Assembly (NCBI RefSeq): GCF_003865075.1
Contig: NZ_BHWB01000012.1
Location: 62,001 to 126,000, forward strand
Origin: Bacteroides faecalis
GTDB taxonomy: Bacteria > Bacteroidota > Bacteroidia > Bacteroidales > Bacteroidaceae
Direction: 5' to 3'
DNA length: 64,000 nt
Part shown: positions 1 through 8,224 of the stretch, piece by piece
Layout of the letters: each line of letters starts with the position of its first letter
How positions within the stretch are numbered: the stretch's first letter is position 1
The notes under the pieces: generated by a model
Database searches by the model: none
What the model saw: only the letters and a program-made list of their open reading frames with translations
Told to the model about the DNA's origin: nothing
Translations under genes and position numbers: made by a program

Positions 1-337
1 TGCTGAATAAGTAAGATTATTTATTGAAAAAGTAATTTTGCAGAAATGATACTAATGGGACAGAAAAAGCTGTTCTAAGTTTATGTCCGATTTAACTGCA
101 AGATTAAGAAGTGGCTATATAGATTCCTTCAAATCTCTGTATATTTAAAAGTGAGTAAGTTATAGAGGTTTGGGGGAATCTTTTTTCTTTCTAATTAGAA
201 AAAGAGGGAACTGGACTTCAATAAAGTAAATTTTCCATACTCAAAAAATGAATCATTGGCAAAATGCTTGTTAATGTCTTGGATTATAGCTAATATTATA
301 AACAGGAATAATAGTTGGACTAAAGATAGAGAATACT
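1..337. other. left-edge non-coding stretch
   Basis: AT-rich stretch before the first small gene. I see no convincing open frame, RNA gene or strong repeat in it. It presumably contains the promoter of the 338-1242 operon, but I could not pair a TTG box with a TAnnTTTG box at normal spacing (a lone TAATTTTG lies at 33-40). Confidence 0.4.
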
Positions 338-643
338 ATGATTGCATTTGAAGTAACTATAAATGATGATAAACCAATAGTTATGGGTTCTAGTAATGTG
401 ACAACTGTCATTTTATCCTATGGATATTCTGGAGCAGATAAGGTTTATTTGGGTGGATTAGATCGTTACCGTTATATTTCTTGGTTTAAAGGAAAACCGG
501 AAAAAGGTGATAAGGTTGTGATCAAAGTTATCGAAACAGATCAAATATCGCCTATATTAGAGGCTAAAAACTGTGATCGTAGTGAGATGAAAGCAAGGTT
601 TGAACAACTTAAAACAGAACTTCTTGAAAAGGGGCTTATATAG
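338..643 (+). CDS. small hypothetical protein, paralog of next gene
   Basis: A 101-residue soluble protein with no signal peptide or membrane segment. It aligns along its length with the next gene: both have a short N-terminal strand region, a GGL motif near residue 40-45, an aromatic-Trp-x-x-G segment, then K(G/V)GD followed by alternating hydrophobic residues and an acidic stretch, and a charged helical C-terminus ending in LLEKG or LEER. The stop lies 3 bp before the next start, so the two are surely co-transcribed. Tandem divergent paralogs of this size are common among immunity proteins of polymorphic toxins, but no toxin gene is visible (the left edge cuts the locus). The function is not recognised. 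Confidence 0.6.
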   Translation: MIAFEVTINDDKPIVMGSSNVTTVILSYGYSGADKVYLGGLDRYRYISWFKGKPEKGDKVVIKVIETDQISPILEAKNCDRSEMKARFEQLKTELLEKGLI

Positions 644-646
644 AAT

Positions 647-1006
647 ATGAAAGGACTTATTGTAAAATTCGAAGATAAGGTTTGCAAAGCTGGTATTCCC
701 GATGGTGGTGTAAGTCTTCTTGCAACTATAGCCCGCTATAATGATCCTTTTTGGAGCATTGGTGGTTTAAAAAAGCCGAATGAAATTCATCAAATATGGA
801 ATGGTGGTATGCTTAAAGTCGGAGATCGGATAGAAATCGAATTTGCAGAGTTCGATGAGGCTTCTGAGCCTGTTGCAGAAAATACACACTCTTGTTGTAA
901 ATTGGATAATTCTGCGGATGATGATCCGGAAATGTGGAAGCATAAGCTCGATTCTTATTATGAGTTGAAGAAAGTGCTAGAAGAGCGTATTATAGAGAAG
1001 GAATAA
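647..1006 (+). CDS. small acidic hypothetical protein, paralog of previous gene
   Basis: A 119-residue cytoplasmic-type protein, rich in Asp and Glu, with a CC pair near residue 82-83. It shares the GGL, GD-I-x-I and C-terminal charged-helix pattern of the 338 gene, so the two look like an old tandem duplication. It starts 3 bp after the preceding stop and is followed 29 bp later by a small membrane protein, which indicates one transcript. An immunity-type role is possible from the arrangement only; there is no motif I can name. Confidence 0.6.
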   Translation: MKGLIVKFEDKVCKAGIPDGGVSLLATIARYNDPFWSIGGLKKPNEIHQIWNGGMLKVGDRIEIEFAEFDEASEPVAENTHSCCKLDNSADDDPEMWKHKLDSYYELKKVLEERIIEKE

Positions 1007-1035
1007 GAATTTTGAATAATTAAAAGTTTGATATA

Positions 1036-1242
1036 ATGTCAGGTTCAGGTTTGATGCTATTGTTTTGTACTGTGATATCAGTTGTGTTGAATATATATTA
1101 TATAAAACCTGTTTGGGAGAAACCCAAAACAAAACGGGCGGCGCATTTTCGTTTTGCATTCTGGCTAATAGGTAGTACAGGACTTGTTGTTTATTTAATG
1201 ATAGAGACTTGGAAATTTGTATTGAAAGATCTATTTGTATAA
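1036..1242 (+). CDS. small two-helix membrane protein
   Basis: A 68-residue protein with two predicted membrane segments (about residues 5-22 and 40-58) separated by a short basic loop containing KPKTKR. It is the last gene of the 338-1242 operon. No family is recognised. An antisense frame (977-1159) overlaps it, but that frame has no sensible composition and I treat it as a shadow. Confidence 0.5.
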   Translation: MSGSGLMLLFCTVISVVLNIYYIKPVWEKPKTKRAAHFRFAFWLIGSTGLVVYLMIETWKFVLKDLFV

Positions 1243-1307
1243 ATGTCTTTATATAGAAAGGAGATGTTATCTATAAATTAAGTTTTCTTTTATTAGTATC
1301 TGTATTA

Positions 1308-1395
1308 GTGCCACCATATTGGCACAGTTGTGTCAGCACTGTGGCACAATCGTGCCAATATGGTGGCATTCTTGTGCCAATACGGTGGCACAATT
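1308..1395. repeat. tandem array of four 22-bp units, palindromic
   Basis: Four units start at 1308, 1330, 1352 and 1374, exactly 22 bp apart. Units 1, 3 and 4 contain an imperfect palindrome: GTGCCACCATATTGGCAC at 1308, its near-perfect reverse complement GTGCCAATATGGTGGCA at 1352, and GTGCCAATACGGTGGCAC at 1374. Unit 2 is a diverged form (GTGTCAGCACTGTGGCAC). The array lies between two transcription units. The period of about two helical turns would place each palindrome on the same DNA face, which suits a protein-binding array; RNA hairpins are the alternative. Confidence 0.85.
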
Positions 1396-1779
1396 GGATT
1401 GTATATGACTTCTATGATAAGTTATATAGTATTGAATAAGAGTATCATAATATTAGATAGTACAAATTATTATGTATTGCTTTTTATGAGTTTAATTGTT
1501 GGAATTATAATAGTATGAAATACTATTTAGTTTTTCAATTCCGATTTATTTTATTATTCGTACATGGACTAGATACAAAGAGTAACGTAAGCTCAATGGA
1601 ATCAGAAATGATAAGTTGATTTCTGGAGATAACATGAATGATTTGGTGAGACAAGATACGGTGAATTAATGGGCCGAAATATAAATGATAGGTATTGAAT
1701 CCCGTAATTACTTATTTTATACCTTTGCAGTGGCGAAATTACTAGACGAGATTATTAATGAGATAGAAATAGTAGAGAT
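1396..1779. promoter_or_regulatory. intergenic region with promoter for the 1780 gene
   Basis: No gene is seen in this stretch. A Bacteroides-type -7 box TACCTTTG lies at 1720-1727 with a possible TTG at 1695-1697 (22-bp spacer), 53 bp before the start of the 1780 gene. The open frame 1330-1518 that crosses the 22-bp array is not supported as a gene. Confidence 0.5.
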
Positions 1780-2583
1780 ATGAAGCAGACAATTTATCCT
1801 TTCAAACAATTATTATCGGGCGGCCTGTTATGTATTGCCGTCGTGGTAGCCGCATATCTATTCGAGGTCTTTTTTCCAGGAATGTATATGAATGCTTTCT
1901 CATATTCTATATATCTTTCATTCTGGATGGTTCTTTTAGTAGGAGCATTACTTTGGACATTACGGAAACCGGGAATACAAGGATTAGGAGCAGAAATAAC
2001 AGATTGGCAAATCATTGCAGCTTTTCTTTTATTTGTAGCAGATCGAATTTATAATATGATGCCGAAGGAAGTTCATCAAGTTGTCGATCCGGTATTATCA
2101 ACTTATACATTACCTGCATTAGTTATTGGGAGTATAATAGTAACAACATTAATAAAGTTTTCTATTTCATTATATCGAAGGTTAGAGGATGTTCGGAAGC
2201 AAAATATCCTTCAAACACAAAGAATTCAGCAATTACTTGATGCTCCTCCAGCGCAACATAAAAATTGTAAATTGATTCGTAAACTTATTATAAATGAATC
2301 TATTGCTCAGCTTTCTGCTAGTGAGAATTTGCAATTGGTAGAGGAATGTCAGATTATTGATTTGGAATTCTTTAATTGGCTCAGAAAACAACATCTTCAG
2401 CAAGCTCCACCACCACGTGATATAATCTTATGTGTTCTTATTCGGATGCTGAAAACAAAAGAAGAAATATTGGCTATTTTCTGTATTACTAACGAAAATT
2501 ATCGTGTTATGAAATCTCGTGCGCGGAAGCGTTTGGGTATTGAAGATGATGATTGGGAAACTTTTTTGAGGAAACTCAAGTAA
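1780..2583 (+). CDS. membrane protein with C-terminal helix-turn-helix (copy 1)
   Basis: A 267-residue protein. Four predicted membrane segments fill residues about 12-130, followed by a coiled linker (about 135-165) and a soluble C-terminal part. The last ~50 residues (RDIILCVLIRM, K-EEILAIF, then a basic SRARKRLGI end) have the helix-turn-helix layout of LuxR-type or sigma-4-type output domains. The 20825 gene ends in the same way. The likely role is a membrane-anchored one-component regulator. Close paralog of the 5212 gene, with the same convergent neighbours: a small membrane protein 7 bp downstream on the other strand and then a Cys lipoprotein. Its target is unknown; the promoter family nearby is an obvious candidate. 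Confidence 0.7.
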   Translation: MKQTIYPFKQLLSGGLLCIAVVVAAYLFEVFFPGMYMNAFSYSIYLSFWMVLLVGALLWTLRKPGIQGLGAEITDWQIIAAFLLFVADRIYNMMPKEVHQVVDPVLSTYTLPALVIGSIIVTTLIKFSISLYRRLEDVRKQNILQTQRIQQLLDAPPAQHKNCKLIRKLIINESIAQLSASENLQLVEECQIIDLEFFNWLRKQHLQQAPPPRDIILCVLIRMLKTKEEILAIFCITNENYRVMKSRARKRLGIEDDDWETFLRKLK

Positions 2584-2590
2584 ATTATTC

Positions 2591-2893
2591 CTAATACATT
2601 AATGAGTTTATCAATTTTACTAAAGAATTAATGGCAGCAATAAGTCCAGTCATTACACCAAAGTAAAACCATACTCTTTTATTGGAGTATGGATCTTTAG
2701 GGAATGTATCAATAGCACCGATTATTATTACTATCCACGAAAGGAAAGTAAAAAAGTTAATCAATAAAATTTGAGCAACTCGATTTATATCATTTAAAAA
2801 TAAGTCTAAATAGCATAACATGAAGATAATGCTGCAAACTATACAATATATAATGATATATTGTATAGCTTTAACTTTTAATTTCCTATGCAT
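2591..2893 (-). CDS. small membrane protein of the cassette (copy 1)
   Basis: A 100-residue protein with three predicted membrane helices (about residues 10-30, 40-62 and 75-95). It starts 16 nt inside the 3' end of the upstream lipoprotein gene (2878-3588), so the two are translationally coupled. It is clearly paralogous to the protein at 6019-6306, including its start (MHRKLKV versus MYRQLTK) and the identical 16-nt overlap. The function is unknown. Convergent with the helix-turn-helix membrane protein, with only 7 bp between the stops. Confidence 0.6.
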   Translation of the reverse strand: MHRKLKVKAIQYIIIYCIVCSIIFMLCYLDLFLNDINRVAQILLINFFTFLSWIVIIIGAIDTFPKDPYSNKRVWFYFGVMTGLIAAINSLVKLINSLMY

Positions 2894-3588
2894 TTTTGGT
2901 AATTTTCTTCTGCTATTCTTGCTTCTAAATTATATCGTGCTGCAGCATCTATATAGCAAATTTGTGCAACAATTGGTACACCACCGCAATATACAATATC
3001 ATTATCAAATGTTGCTTTGGCTCTATAAAGATGTTCATCTTTCAGTTTTTGGCATTCAGAAATGTCTCCACCTTCCTTACGTGTTTTTAAAGGATTTATT
3101 TTAGTTTGTAAACGACTCTCTGCAAATTGAGTAAATAATAGAGCTTTTTCTTCTTCACTTAATCTCAAAAAACCTGTTTGTTTGAATAAATCGTCTTTAG
3201 CCTTTTCTACTTGTTGTAATACATCATTCAAATCAGCCTTTTTAATGATTTCGACCGTATAATCATCATTATTTATATTTTCCATTAAGTAATCATATTC
3301 TTCTTCACTTAACGTAGAAGTATAAGCTTTAAATTTTTCGGCGAGAAGTTCGTTGCTCATTTCAAATTCCCAAAATTCGTCTGAAGTAGCGATAGAATCA
3401 ATAAGTGTATATTCCCCATTCATCATTCTCGATGAAAATGCGCGTGTTTTAGCTATCCCATTTGTCCCCGCTTCTGTTTCGTCAGCGTAGTAGTCATCGT
3501 TACTACAGCTATAAATAAAGAATGTGGCTAATATTCCACAAGCAAATACTATTACATACGATAGATTTCTCATTCTTTTTCCAGTCAT
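2878..3588 (-). CDS. Cys-containing lipoprotein of the cassette (copy 1, intact)
   Basis: A 236-residue lipoprotein: signal helix, then a lipobox ending in FIYSC near residue 28. The body is an acidic, helical region of about 130 residues, then the motif KTRKEGGDISE (about residues 168-178) and a C-terminal tail with four Cys residues. The same KTR-x-EGG motif is found in the IS-split copy at 8225-8816 and in the lipoprotein at 14988. The double glycine before a Cys-rich tail might mark a processing point, but that is inference. Two possible starts, MTGKRM and MRNLSY, are close together; the paralog supports the first. Divergent from the promoter at 3704-3824. Confidence 0.7.
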   Translation of the reverse strand: MTGKRMRNLSYVIVFACGILATFFIYSCSNDDYYADETEAGTNGIAKTRAFSSRMMNGEYTLIDSIATSDEFWEFEMSNELLAEKFKAYTSTLSEEEYDYLMENINNDDYTVEIIKKADLNDVLQQVEKAKDDLFKQTGFLRLSEEEKALLFTQFAESRLQTKINPLKTRKEGGDISECQKLKDEHLYRAKATFDNDIVYCGGVPIVAQICYIDAAARYNLEARIAEENYQKCIGN

Positions 3589-3703
3589 GATTGTTTTGAT
3601 TTTAGATTTGCTGCAAAGTAAGCGAAAAAATACAAATTTGAAGGAAAATATTTGCCCTAAAAATAAAAATATCGGTTCTGATTAATAAAAGTCTGTCTAT
3701 GAA

Positions 3704-3824
3704 TGTTACAATATAAGTATAAAATGCCTTTTCGCTATGTGGATAAATTGCTTATAATTAGGATAATAGAACTTTTTGTGCTGTAACGCCCTATTGGATT
3801 CTAATAAAAAGACGCCTATCTTTG
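3704..3824 (+). promoter_or_regulatory. repeated promoter element P1
   Basis: First of six copies. TGTTACAATAT at 3704, then TGTAAC at 3782 (78 bp later), TTG at 3794-3796 and -7 box TATCTTTG at 3817-3824. TGTAAC-N6-TTG-N20-TAnnTTTG has the same spacing in all six. Upstream lies a repeat of GCCCT/GTTCT (3654 and 3675). It points away from the lipoprotein gene into a region with no protein gene. Confidence 0.8.
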
Positions 3825-3830
3825 CAAAAG

Positions 3831-4102
3831 TAAAAAGCAAAAGAATAACATAAAAATATCGGTAATGTTTATTCGTGTTGTTTTGTTCTTCAAATAGAAG
3901 ATATATTTATTATACTAGCGTGTATAAATAATAATATTGATTGAAAAATTAAAGGTTTGGCGGGAGCACTCTCGGGGGAGAGTATGTTTCATTAGTAACA
4001 TTGTATGAAAGACTTCTTCTTTGTTGTTTCAGAGGTTAAACTCTGATAGAAAGGGGAAAACGTTTTTTTATAGAAGAGCATCCCGCCAACCTTTATTTTT
4101 TA
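3831..4102 (+). ncRNA. structured non-coding remnant of transglutaminase gene (copy A)
   Basis: Predicted transcript from P1 to a T-rich tail. The arm at 3951-3965 (AAAGGTTTGGCGGGA) pairs with 4081-4094 (TCCCGCCAACCTTT) over 14 bp with one bulge, followed by ATTTTTTAT, as in an intrinsic terminator with a long loop. Inside are a hairpin ACTCTC/GAGAGT with a GGGG loop (3968-3983) and another, TCAGAG/CTCTGA (4029-4046). The first arm matches the coding sequence around 10147-10185 of the transglutaminase gene, so the region descends from that gene with most of it deleted. Only a 10-codon frame remains near the start. Whether it is a functional RNA or a decaying pseudogene is open; copies B and C keep the same architecture. 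Confidence 0.55.
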
Positions 4103-4253
4103 TATAGTATTGAAATACCAACCTTTTTATAACAATATTTGATATTTTGATTAAAGGAGTACTCACCAAAGTATTCCGGAATAAATTAAAATGATCCCTC
4201 TTCTTTGTTACCATTATTTTCGTCGGTTGCTATAGTAGTAAGTTATTCCATCT

Positions 4254-4525
4254 TTATTTTCTTGAATAATAGTATCTCATTGAAAGTATATCAATTTCTG
4301 TTGTATCATCATGGACTAAATTCATCATCTTATGCTCCGATTTGATACATCTTGACCATTTTCCAGCTAGTTCGTATTTTAGAGCTTCCGACTTACCTAT
4401 TTCTGTATATGGGTGTCTGGCAATATCTCTGAGTAAGGCTATTATTTTTTTCATTATAGCTTTGTCTCCGGTTTTCTCCAGTAATCAAGACCTATTTTAG
4501 CTTGTTCGAGAAGCTTTATTTTCAT
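4254..4525 (-). pseudogene. yoeB: YoeB-family toxin, frameshifted
   Basis: Reading from ATG at 4525 gives an N-terminus of the YoeB/Txe ribonuclease family (KIGLDYWRK) that runs into a stop after about 23 codons. Shifting one base in the A-tract of AGAAAACCGG restores the frame and continues into a 66-residue C-terminal part with the family features KKIIALLRDI, SEALKYELAGKWSR and IKSEHK. The canonical EHR and RGHY end is altered to EHK and MRYYY, so catalytic positions have also drifted. It lies 12 bp after the antitoxin gene, the normal order for this operon. The toxin is almost certainly inactive. Confidence 0.75.
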
Positions 4526-4537
4526 AAGTTTTCAATA

Positions 4538-4774
4538 TCAATGGATGCTATCACCACTTTTTATTTCTTCATCGCCTTTGCGGATAATGTCCATCATAGC
4601 GGAAAATTTCATTATGTATTCGGTTTCTTTAATTGAATTGTATTCTTCCAATGAAATAATAACTACACTTTCGTTTCCTGAGCGATGAACAATTAACGGT
4701 TTACTGTCATTTATAACCCCGTCAAGATAACTTTTTAGGTTGTTTCTTAGTTCTGAATAATTGGTTGTTTTCAT
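4538..4774 (-). CDS. yefM: YefM/Phd-type antitoxin
   Basis: A 78-residue protein with the family hallmark N-terminus (YSELRNNLKSYLD), then HRSGNESVVIISLEEYNSIKET and a short helical tail. In the family this N-terminal fold binds the operon promoter and the C-terminal tail wraps the YoeB toxin. The start is placed at 4774 (MKTTNY); the 15-residue extension upstream is not antitoxin-like. It looks intact although the toxin next to it is frameshifted, so it is a solitary antitoxin that may still repress its promoter or neutralise related toxins. Confidence 0.85.
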   Translation of the reverse strand: MKTTNYSELRNNLKSYLDGVINDSKPLIVHRSGNESVVIISLEEYNSIKETEYIMKFSAMMDIIRKGDEEIKSGDSIH

Positions 4775-5211
4775 AACTTTCTTAATTAATAATATAAGTG
4801 CATGATATTGTACTTGCAAGTACTATAAGGGCATTAACCACCTTATCGTAAACATTGAATCATTTTATCGGGAACATAATTGTCACGAATGAGCTGCTTC
4901 TTGATGAGAAACCAACAAATCATGTAATTGATTCAACTGGGGGCAATACACCAAAAATGGATTCTATTTTGAACTGTTTTCATACAAGATACACATATAA
5001 ATGCTACCTTTGTGAACATCAAAACACAGACTCGTCTCATATTAAGCCAATTTATAGGTTAATAAGTCGAGACCTAAAGATAATAATAAAATGTGTACCA
5101 AGAGTAATGAAAAGGCGAAAGAGAAGGTAGTCTTGTTTTTATTAATCAGGTATAAAACTACAAGAATTTTGTAAGTTTGTATGAAATAAAACACTTGATA
5201 AACAGTGATAT
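4775..5211. other. non-coding stretch before second cassette
   Basis: Between the antitoxin start and the 5212 gene. An open frame of 91 codons (4855-5130, +) ends in an arginine/lysine-rich tail, has no family look and is crossed by promoter-like TACCTTTG and TAAGTTTG (5172-5179) boxes. I do not call it a gene. TAAGTTTG is the likely -7 box of the 5212 gene. Confidence 0.45.
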
Positions 5212-6015
5212 ATGAAGCAAATAGCTTATTCTTTTAAACAATTACTTTCGGGTGGCTTGTTATGCTGTGGTGTCATACTTATAGCATATCTGTCCGAAAT
5301 GATTTTTCCAGAATTGTATGTTGATGCATTTTCATCTTCTATTTATCTCACATTGTGGATAGTATTATTTGTGGGTGCGTTACTTTGGACCATTCGCGAA
5401 CCGGGTGCCCAAGGATTGGGCGCCGAAATAACCGATTGGCAATTTATTGCAGCTTTTCTTTTGTTTGCGGCTAATAGAGCTTTTGAGTTGATGCCAAAAG
5501 AAATTCATCGGGTTATGGACCCGGTGTTGTCTACCTATACATTACCAGCGTTGATTATTGGTGGAATTGTAGTAGCAGGCATAATCAAGTTTACATCTAC
5601 TTTGTATAAGAGGCTAGAGGAAGAGCGACGACAGGCAGTTCTCCAAACACAAAGAATTAGAGAGCTGGTAGATTCTCCACCACCTCCACAGAAAGGACTA
5701 TTGTTATTTCGTAAACTCATTGAAAATAAGTCTATTGCTCAATTTACTCCAAGTGAGATTTCGCTATTGGTGGAAGGATGTCATGCAATTGATCCAGTCT
5801 TTTTCAGTTGGCTAAAAAAGCAGAACATTCAACCTTTACCTCCAGCACGTGATATTATATTATGTATTCTCATTCGAATGAGAAAAAGCAAAGAAGAGAT
5901 ATTGTCTATCTTGTGTATTACTGATGGGTCTTATCGTGTGATGAAATCTCGTGCGCGAAAAAGATTTAATATTGAAGATGATGACTGGGAGGTATTCTTA
6001 CAGAAATTGAAGTAA
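5212..6015 (+). CDS. membrane protein with C-terminal helix-turn-helix (copy 2)
   Basis: A 267-residue protein, the same length as the 1780 protein and similar throughout (for example the shared segments QGLGAEITDWQ, DPVLSTYTLPAL and VMKSRARKR). Four N-terminal membrane segments, a linker with a run of prolines (about residues 158-162), and a C-terminal helix-turn-helix (RDIILCILIRM, K-EEILSILCIT). Probable membrane-bound regulator. The downstream convergent gene is again the small membrane protein, 3 bp away. The two copies probably arose by duplication of the whole cassette. Confidence 0.7.
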   Translation: MKQIAYSFKQLLSGGLLCCGVILIAYLSEMIFPELYVDAFSSSIYLTLWIVLFVGALLWTIREPGAQGLGAEITDWQFIAAFLLFAANRAFELMPKEIHRVMDPVLSTYTLPALIIGGIVVAGIIKFTSTLYKRLEEERRQAVLQTQRIRELVDSPPPPQKGLLLFRKLIENKSIAQFTPSEISLLVEGCHAIDPVFFSWLKKQNIQPLPPARDIILCILIRMRKSKEEILSILCITDGSYRVMKSRARKRFNIEDDDWEVFLQKLK

Positions 6016-6018
6016 AGT

Positions 6019-6306
6019 TTATATTAATGTTTTTATTAGTTCTACAAATGAGTTGATGACACCTACGCTACTCATCATTATTGTATAATAGAACCATACT
6101 CTTTTATTAGATAACTTATATTTTGGAAGTGTTTTCACTACACCTATTATAAGGATTATCCACGATACGAATTGAAAAAAATTCATAAGAAAAAATTGGA
6201 GGACGTAATTAATGTCCTCTATTATATAATTTAGATAGCAAATGCCAATGCTAATGCCACAAATTATACAGTATAAAATGATGTATTTAGTTAGTTGCCT
6301 ATACAT
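6019..6306 (-). CDS. small membrane protein of the cassette (copy 2)
   Basis: A 95-residue, three-helix membrane protein, paralogous to the one at 2591-2893 over its length. I start it at 6306 (MYRQL) because this aligns with the start of copy 1 and recreates its 16-nt overlap with the stop of the lipoprotein gene (TAA at 6291-6293). An 8-codon longer start at 6330 is possible. Because the upstream lipoprotein gene is split by the IS, native co-transcription is probably lost unless the IS provides a promoter. Confidence 0.55.
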   Translation of the reverse strand: MYRQLTKYIILYCIICGISIGICYLNYIIEDINYVLQFFLMNFFQFVSWIILIIGVVKTLPKYKLSNKRVWFYYTIMMSSVGVINSFVELIKTLI

Positions 6307-6380
6307 TCTTGGTAATGTTTTTTTGCCCATTCTAGTTCGCAGTTACGCCTAGCTGCCGCTTGTATATAGCAGGGATAAGG

Positions 6381-6412
6381 AGGTTGTGTCAAAATGCTGG
6401 CACAACCTTTTT
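6381..6412. repeat. left terminal inverted repeat of the IS
   Basis: Starts AGGTTGTGTCAAAATGCTGG. It differs from the reverse complement of 8193-8224 at only two positions. An alternative GTG start for the transposase at 6386 would lie inside this repeat, which is one reason to prefer 6497. Confidence 0.9.
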
Positions 6413-6496
6413 TTATGCGCAAAGCCCAGACTTTCGCAAGCCCGGGCTTTGTTATTACCCAAAATTTTTGTAACTTTAGGCATAAAGTTTTTCGTT

Positions 6497-8158
6497 ATGG
6501 CAAAGTTACATTTTCGTCCTTACATTCCCAACCAAACAGTTCTTTTTCCCGGAAGAATTGATGAGAACATAGCATCGAACGATCCGGTTCGCATCGTTAA
6601 TACAGTTGTTGATAATCTCAATCTTGACAATTTCAAGAAGCTTTATAAAGCAACCGGTCGTTGTCCTTATCATCCTAAAATGATGCTCAAGGTAATTATC
6701 TACGCCTACATGAACAATATCTATTCGTGCCGCAAGATAGAGAAGCTTCTCCTACGTGACATCCATTATATCTGGCTTTCCGGTAATGAACATCCGGATT
6801 TTATTACCATCAACCGTTTTCGAAACCGTGTAAAAGAAGAAATAAATACCGTATTTACGCAGTTGGTTCTTGTCCTTGCCGACAAAGGTTTTATCAGCCT
6901 TGACGTAGAGTATATCGACGGTACCAAGATTGAGTCCATGGCCAACAAATATACTTTTGTCTGGCGCAAGACAGTCGAAAAGAACCGTACAAAGCTGATG
7001 GATAAGATCCGCATTCTCCTGGAGCAGGTAGATGAAGCCATAGCCCAAGAGAACTCCTCCAAAGACACATCCGTAGAGTTCACTCCTGCCATGCTCTCAG
7101 ATATAGTGAATGAACTTAAAGAGGTGCTGGAACACCAGCCTGTAACAAAGGACAAGGAACAAAAGAAAGTCATCCGGGAAAAGAAGAAACAGGTCCGGGA
7201 ACTTGAGGAGTACCGTGACAAGCTGATGGAATACGACAATCACCTTGAAGTCCTTGGAGAACGTAATTCCTATTCTAAGACCGATCCTGATGCTACATTC
7301 ATGCGTATGAAAGAAGACGCCATGAAGAACGGGCAGACCAAGCCCGGGTATAATTTACAAACAGGTACTGAAAACCAGTTCATCATAGACTTCCGGCTGT
7401 TTCCCAACCCCACCGATACGCTGACCCTGATCCCTTTCTTCCACTCCTTCCAGCACCGCTATAACCGCTTACCGGGTATCGGTGTGGCAGACTCCGGTTA
7501 CGGCTCGGAAGAAAATTACCGGTTCATGCAAGATAATGGGATAGAAGCCTTTGTCAAGTACAACTACTTCCATAAAGAACAGCGTCCCCGTTATACCCCC
7601 AACCCATTCCATGCGGAGAGTCTCCATTACAATGCGGGGGAGGATTACTACGTTTGTCCTATGGGGCAGCACATGAACCGTATAGGAACCAGACGTGACA
7701 AAACAGCGAGCGGATACATCTCCGAAAGTGCCCGGTATAAAGCACAAAGATGCGAAGGCTGTCCTTTGCGTGGCAGTTGCTTTAAAGCCCGGGGGAACCG
7801 TATTATAGAAGTCAACCACCGGTTAAACCAATACAAAAGGCAGGCACGGGAAAGGTTGCTCTCAGAAGAAGGAATCAGGCATAGGGGCAGGCGGTGTATA
7901 GAACCGGAAGCCGTTTTTGGACAAATGAAATACAACATGGCATACAGAAGGTTCCGGCATATGGGAGAAGACAAGGTGACAATGGACTTTGCCTTCTTTG
8001 CCATAGCTTTTAATATCAAAAAGATGTGTGCAAAACTGAGAAAGGCAGGAAAGGAGTTCATTACACTTGCTAAATCTATATTTATTGGGCTATTTATAAC
8101 TCGATACAACGGGAATATAGTAACTTGTTACCAAATGAATGAGAAAAAAGCGGCATAG
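6497..8158 (+). CDS. IS1182-family DDE transposase
   Basis: A 553-residue transposase. The N-terminal DUF772-type domain (about residues 1-130) begins MAKLHFRPYIPNQ. The catalytic domain shows YIDGTKIE (Asp about 141), VADSGYGSEEN (Asp about 332) and an EPEAVFGQMK motif (Glu about 469-471). A Cys cluster (CPMG, CEGC, CF) lies between the second Asp and the Glu, as usual in this family. The frame is intact, so the element may be active. The reading frame extends back to a GTG at 6386, but ATG 6497 starts the conserved sequence. Confidence 0.92.
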   Translation: MAKLHFRPYIPNQTVLFPGRIDENIASNDPVRIVNTVVDNLNLDNFKKLYKATGRCPYHPKMMLKVIIYAYMNNIYSCRKIEKLLLRDIHYIWLSGNEHPDFITINRFRNRVKEEINTVFTQLVLVLADKGFISLDVEYIDGTKIESMANKYTFVWRKTVEKNRTKLMDKIRILLEQVDEAIAQENSSKDTSVEFTPAMLSDIVNELKEVLEHQPVTKDKEQKKVIREKKKQVRELEEYRDKLMEYDNHLEVLGERNSYSKTDPDATFMRMKEDAMKNGQTKPGYNLQTGTENQFIIDFRLFPNPTDTLTLIPFFHSFQHRYNRLPGIGVADSGYGSEENYRFMQDNGIEAFVKYNYFHKEQRPRYTPNPFHAESLHYNAGEDYYVCPMGQHMNRIGTRRDKTASGYISESARYKAQRCEGCPLRGSCFKARGNRIIEVNHRLNQYKRQARERLLSEEGIRHRGRRCIEPEAVFGQMKYNMAYRRFRHMGEDKVTMDFAFFAIAFNIKKMCAKLRKAGKEFITLAKSIFIGLFITRYNGNIVTCYQMNEKKAA

Positions 8159-8192
8159 CCAAAAGAAAAGATAACAGGACTATAAATTTTAG

Positions 8193-8224
8193 AAAAAGGT
8201 TGTGCCAACGTTTTGACACAACCT
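8193..8224. repeat. right terminal inverted repeat of the IS
   Basis: Partner of 6381-6412, ending in GACACAACCT. It is followed directly by the interrupted lipoprotein coding sequence. Confidence 0.9.

Larger units (their letters stand above)
6381..8224 (+). mobile_element. complete IS1182-family insertion sequence
   Basis: The element is bounded by 32-bp inverted repeats that match at 30 of 32 positions (6381-6412 and 8193-8224), each beginning AGGTTGTGTCAAAA and containing its own inner palindrome (AGGTTGTG/CACAACCT). It carries one transposase gene. Just inside the left end is a hairpin with arms CAAAGCCC and GGGCTTTG, which could stop transcription entering the element. No target duplication is evident (left flank ends ATAAGG, right flank begins CATTAG). 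Confidence 0.9.

Noticed and set aside
1308..1395. CRISPR array
   Set aside because: Units are contiguous 22-bp repeats without spacers and no cas genes are present; the same holds for the arrays at 19772 and 52218.
1330..1518. 62-codon plus-strand frame
   Set aside because: Its first half is made of the 22-bp repeat array and the rest is low-complexity hydrophobic sequence; no family look.
3831..4102. antisense control of transglutaminase mRNA by the remnants
   Set aside because: The similarity to the gene is on the same strand, so the RNA would not pair with the mRNA through these segments.
4855..5130. 91-codon plus-strand frame
   Set aside because: Composition is unlike a folded protein, it is crossed by promoter-like boxes and there are no neighbours to support it.
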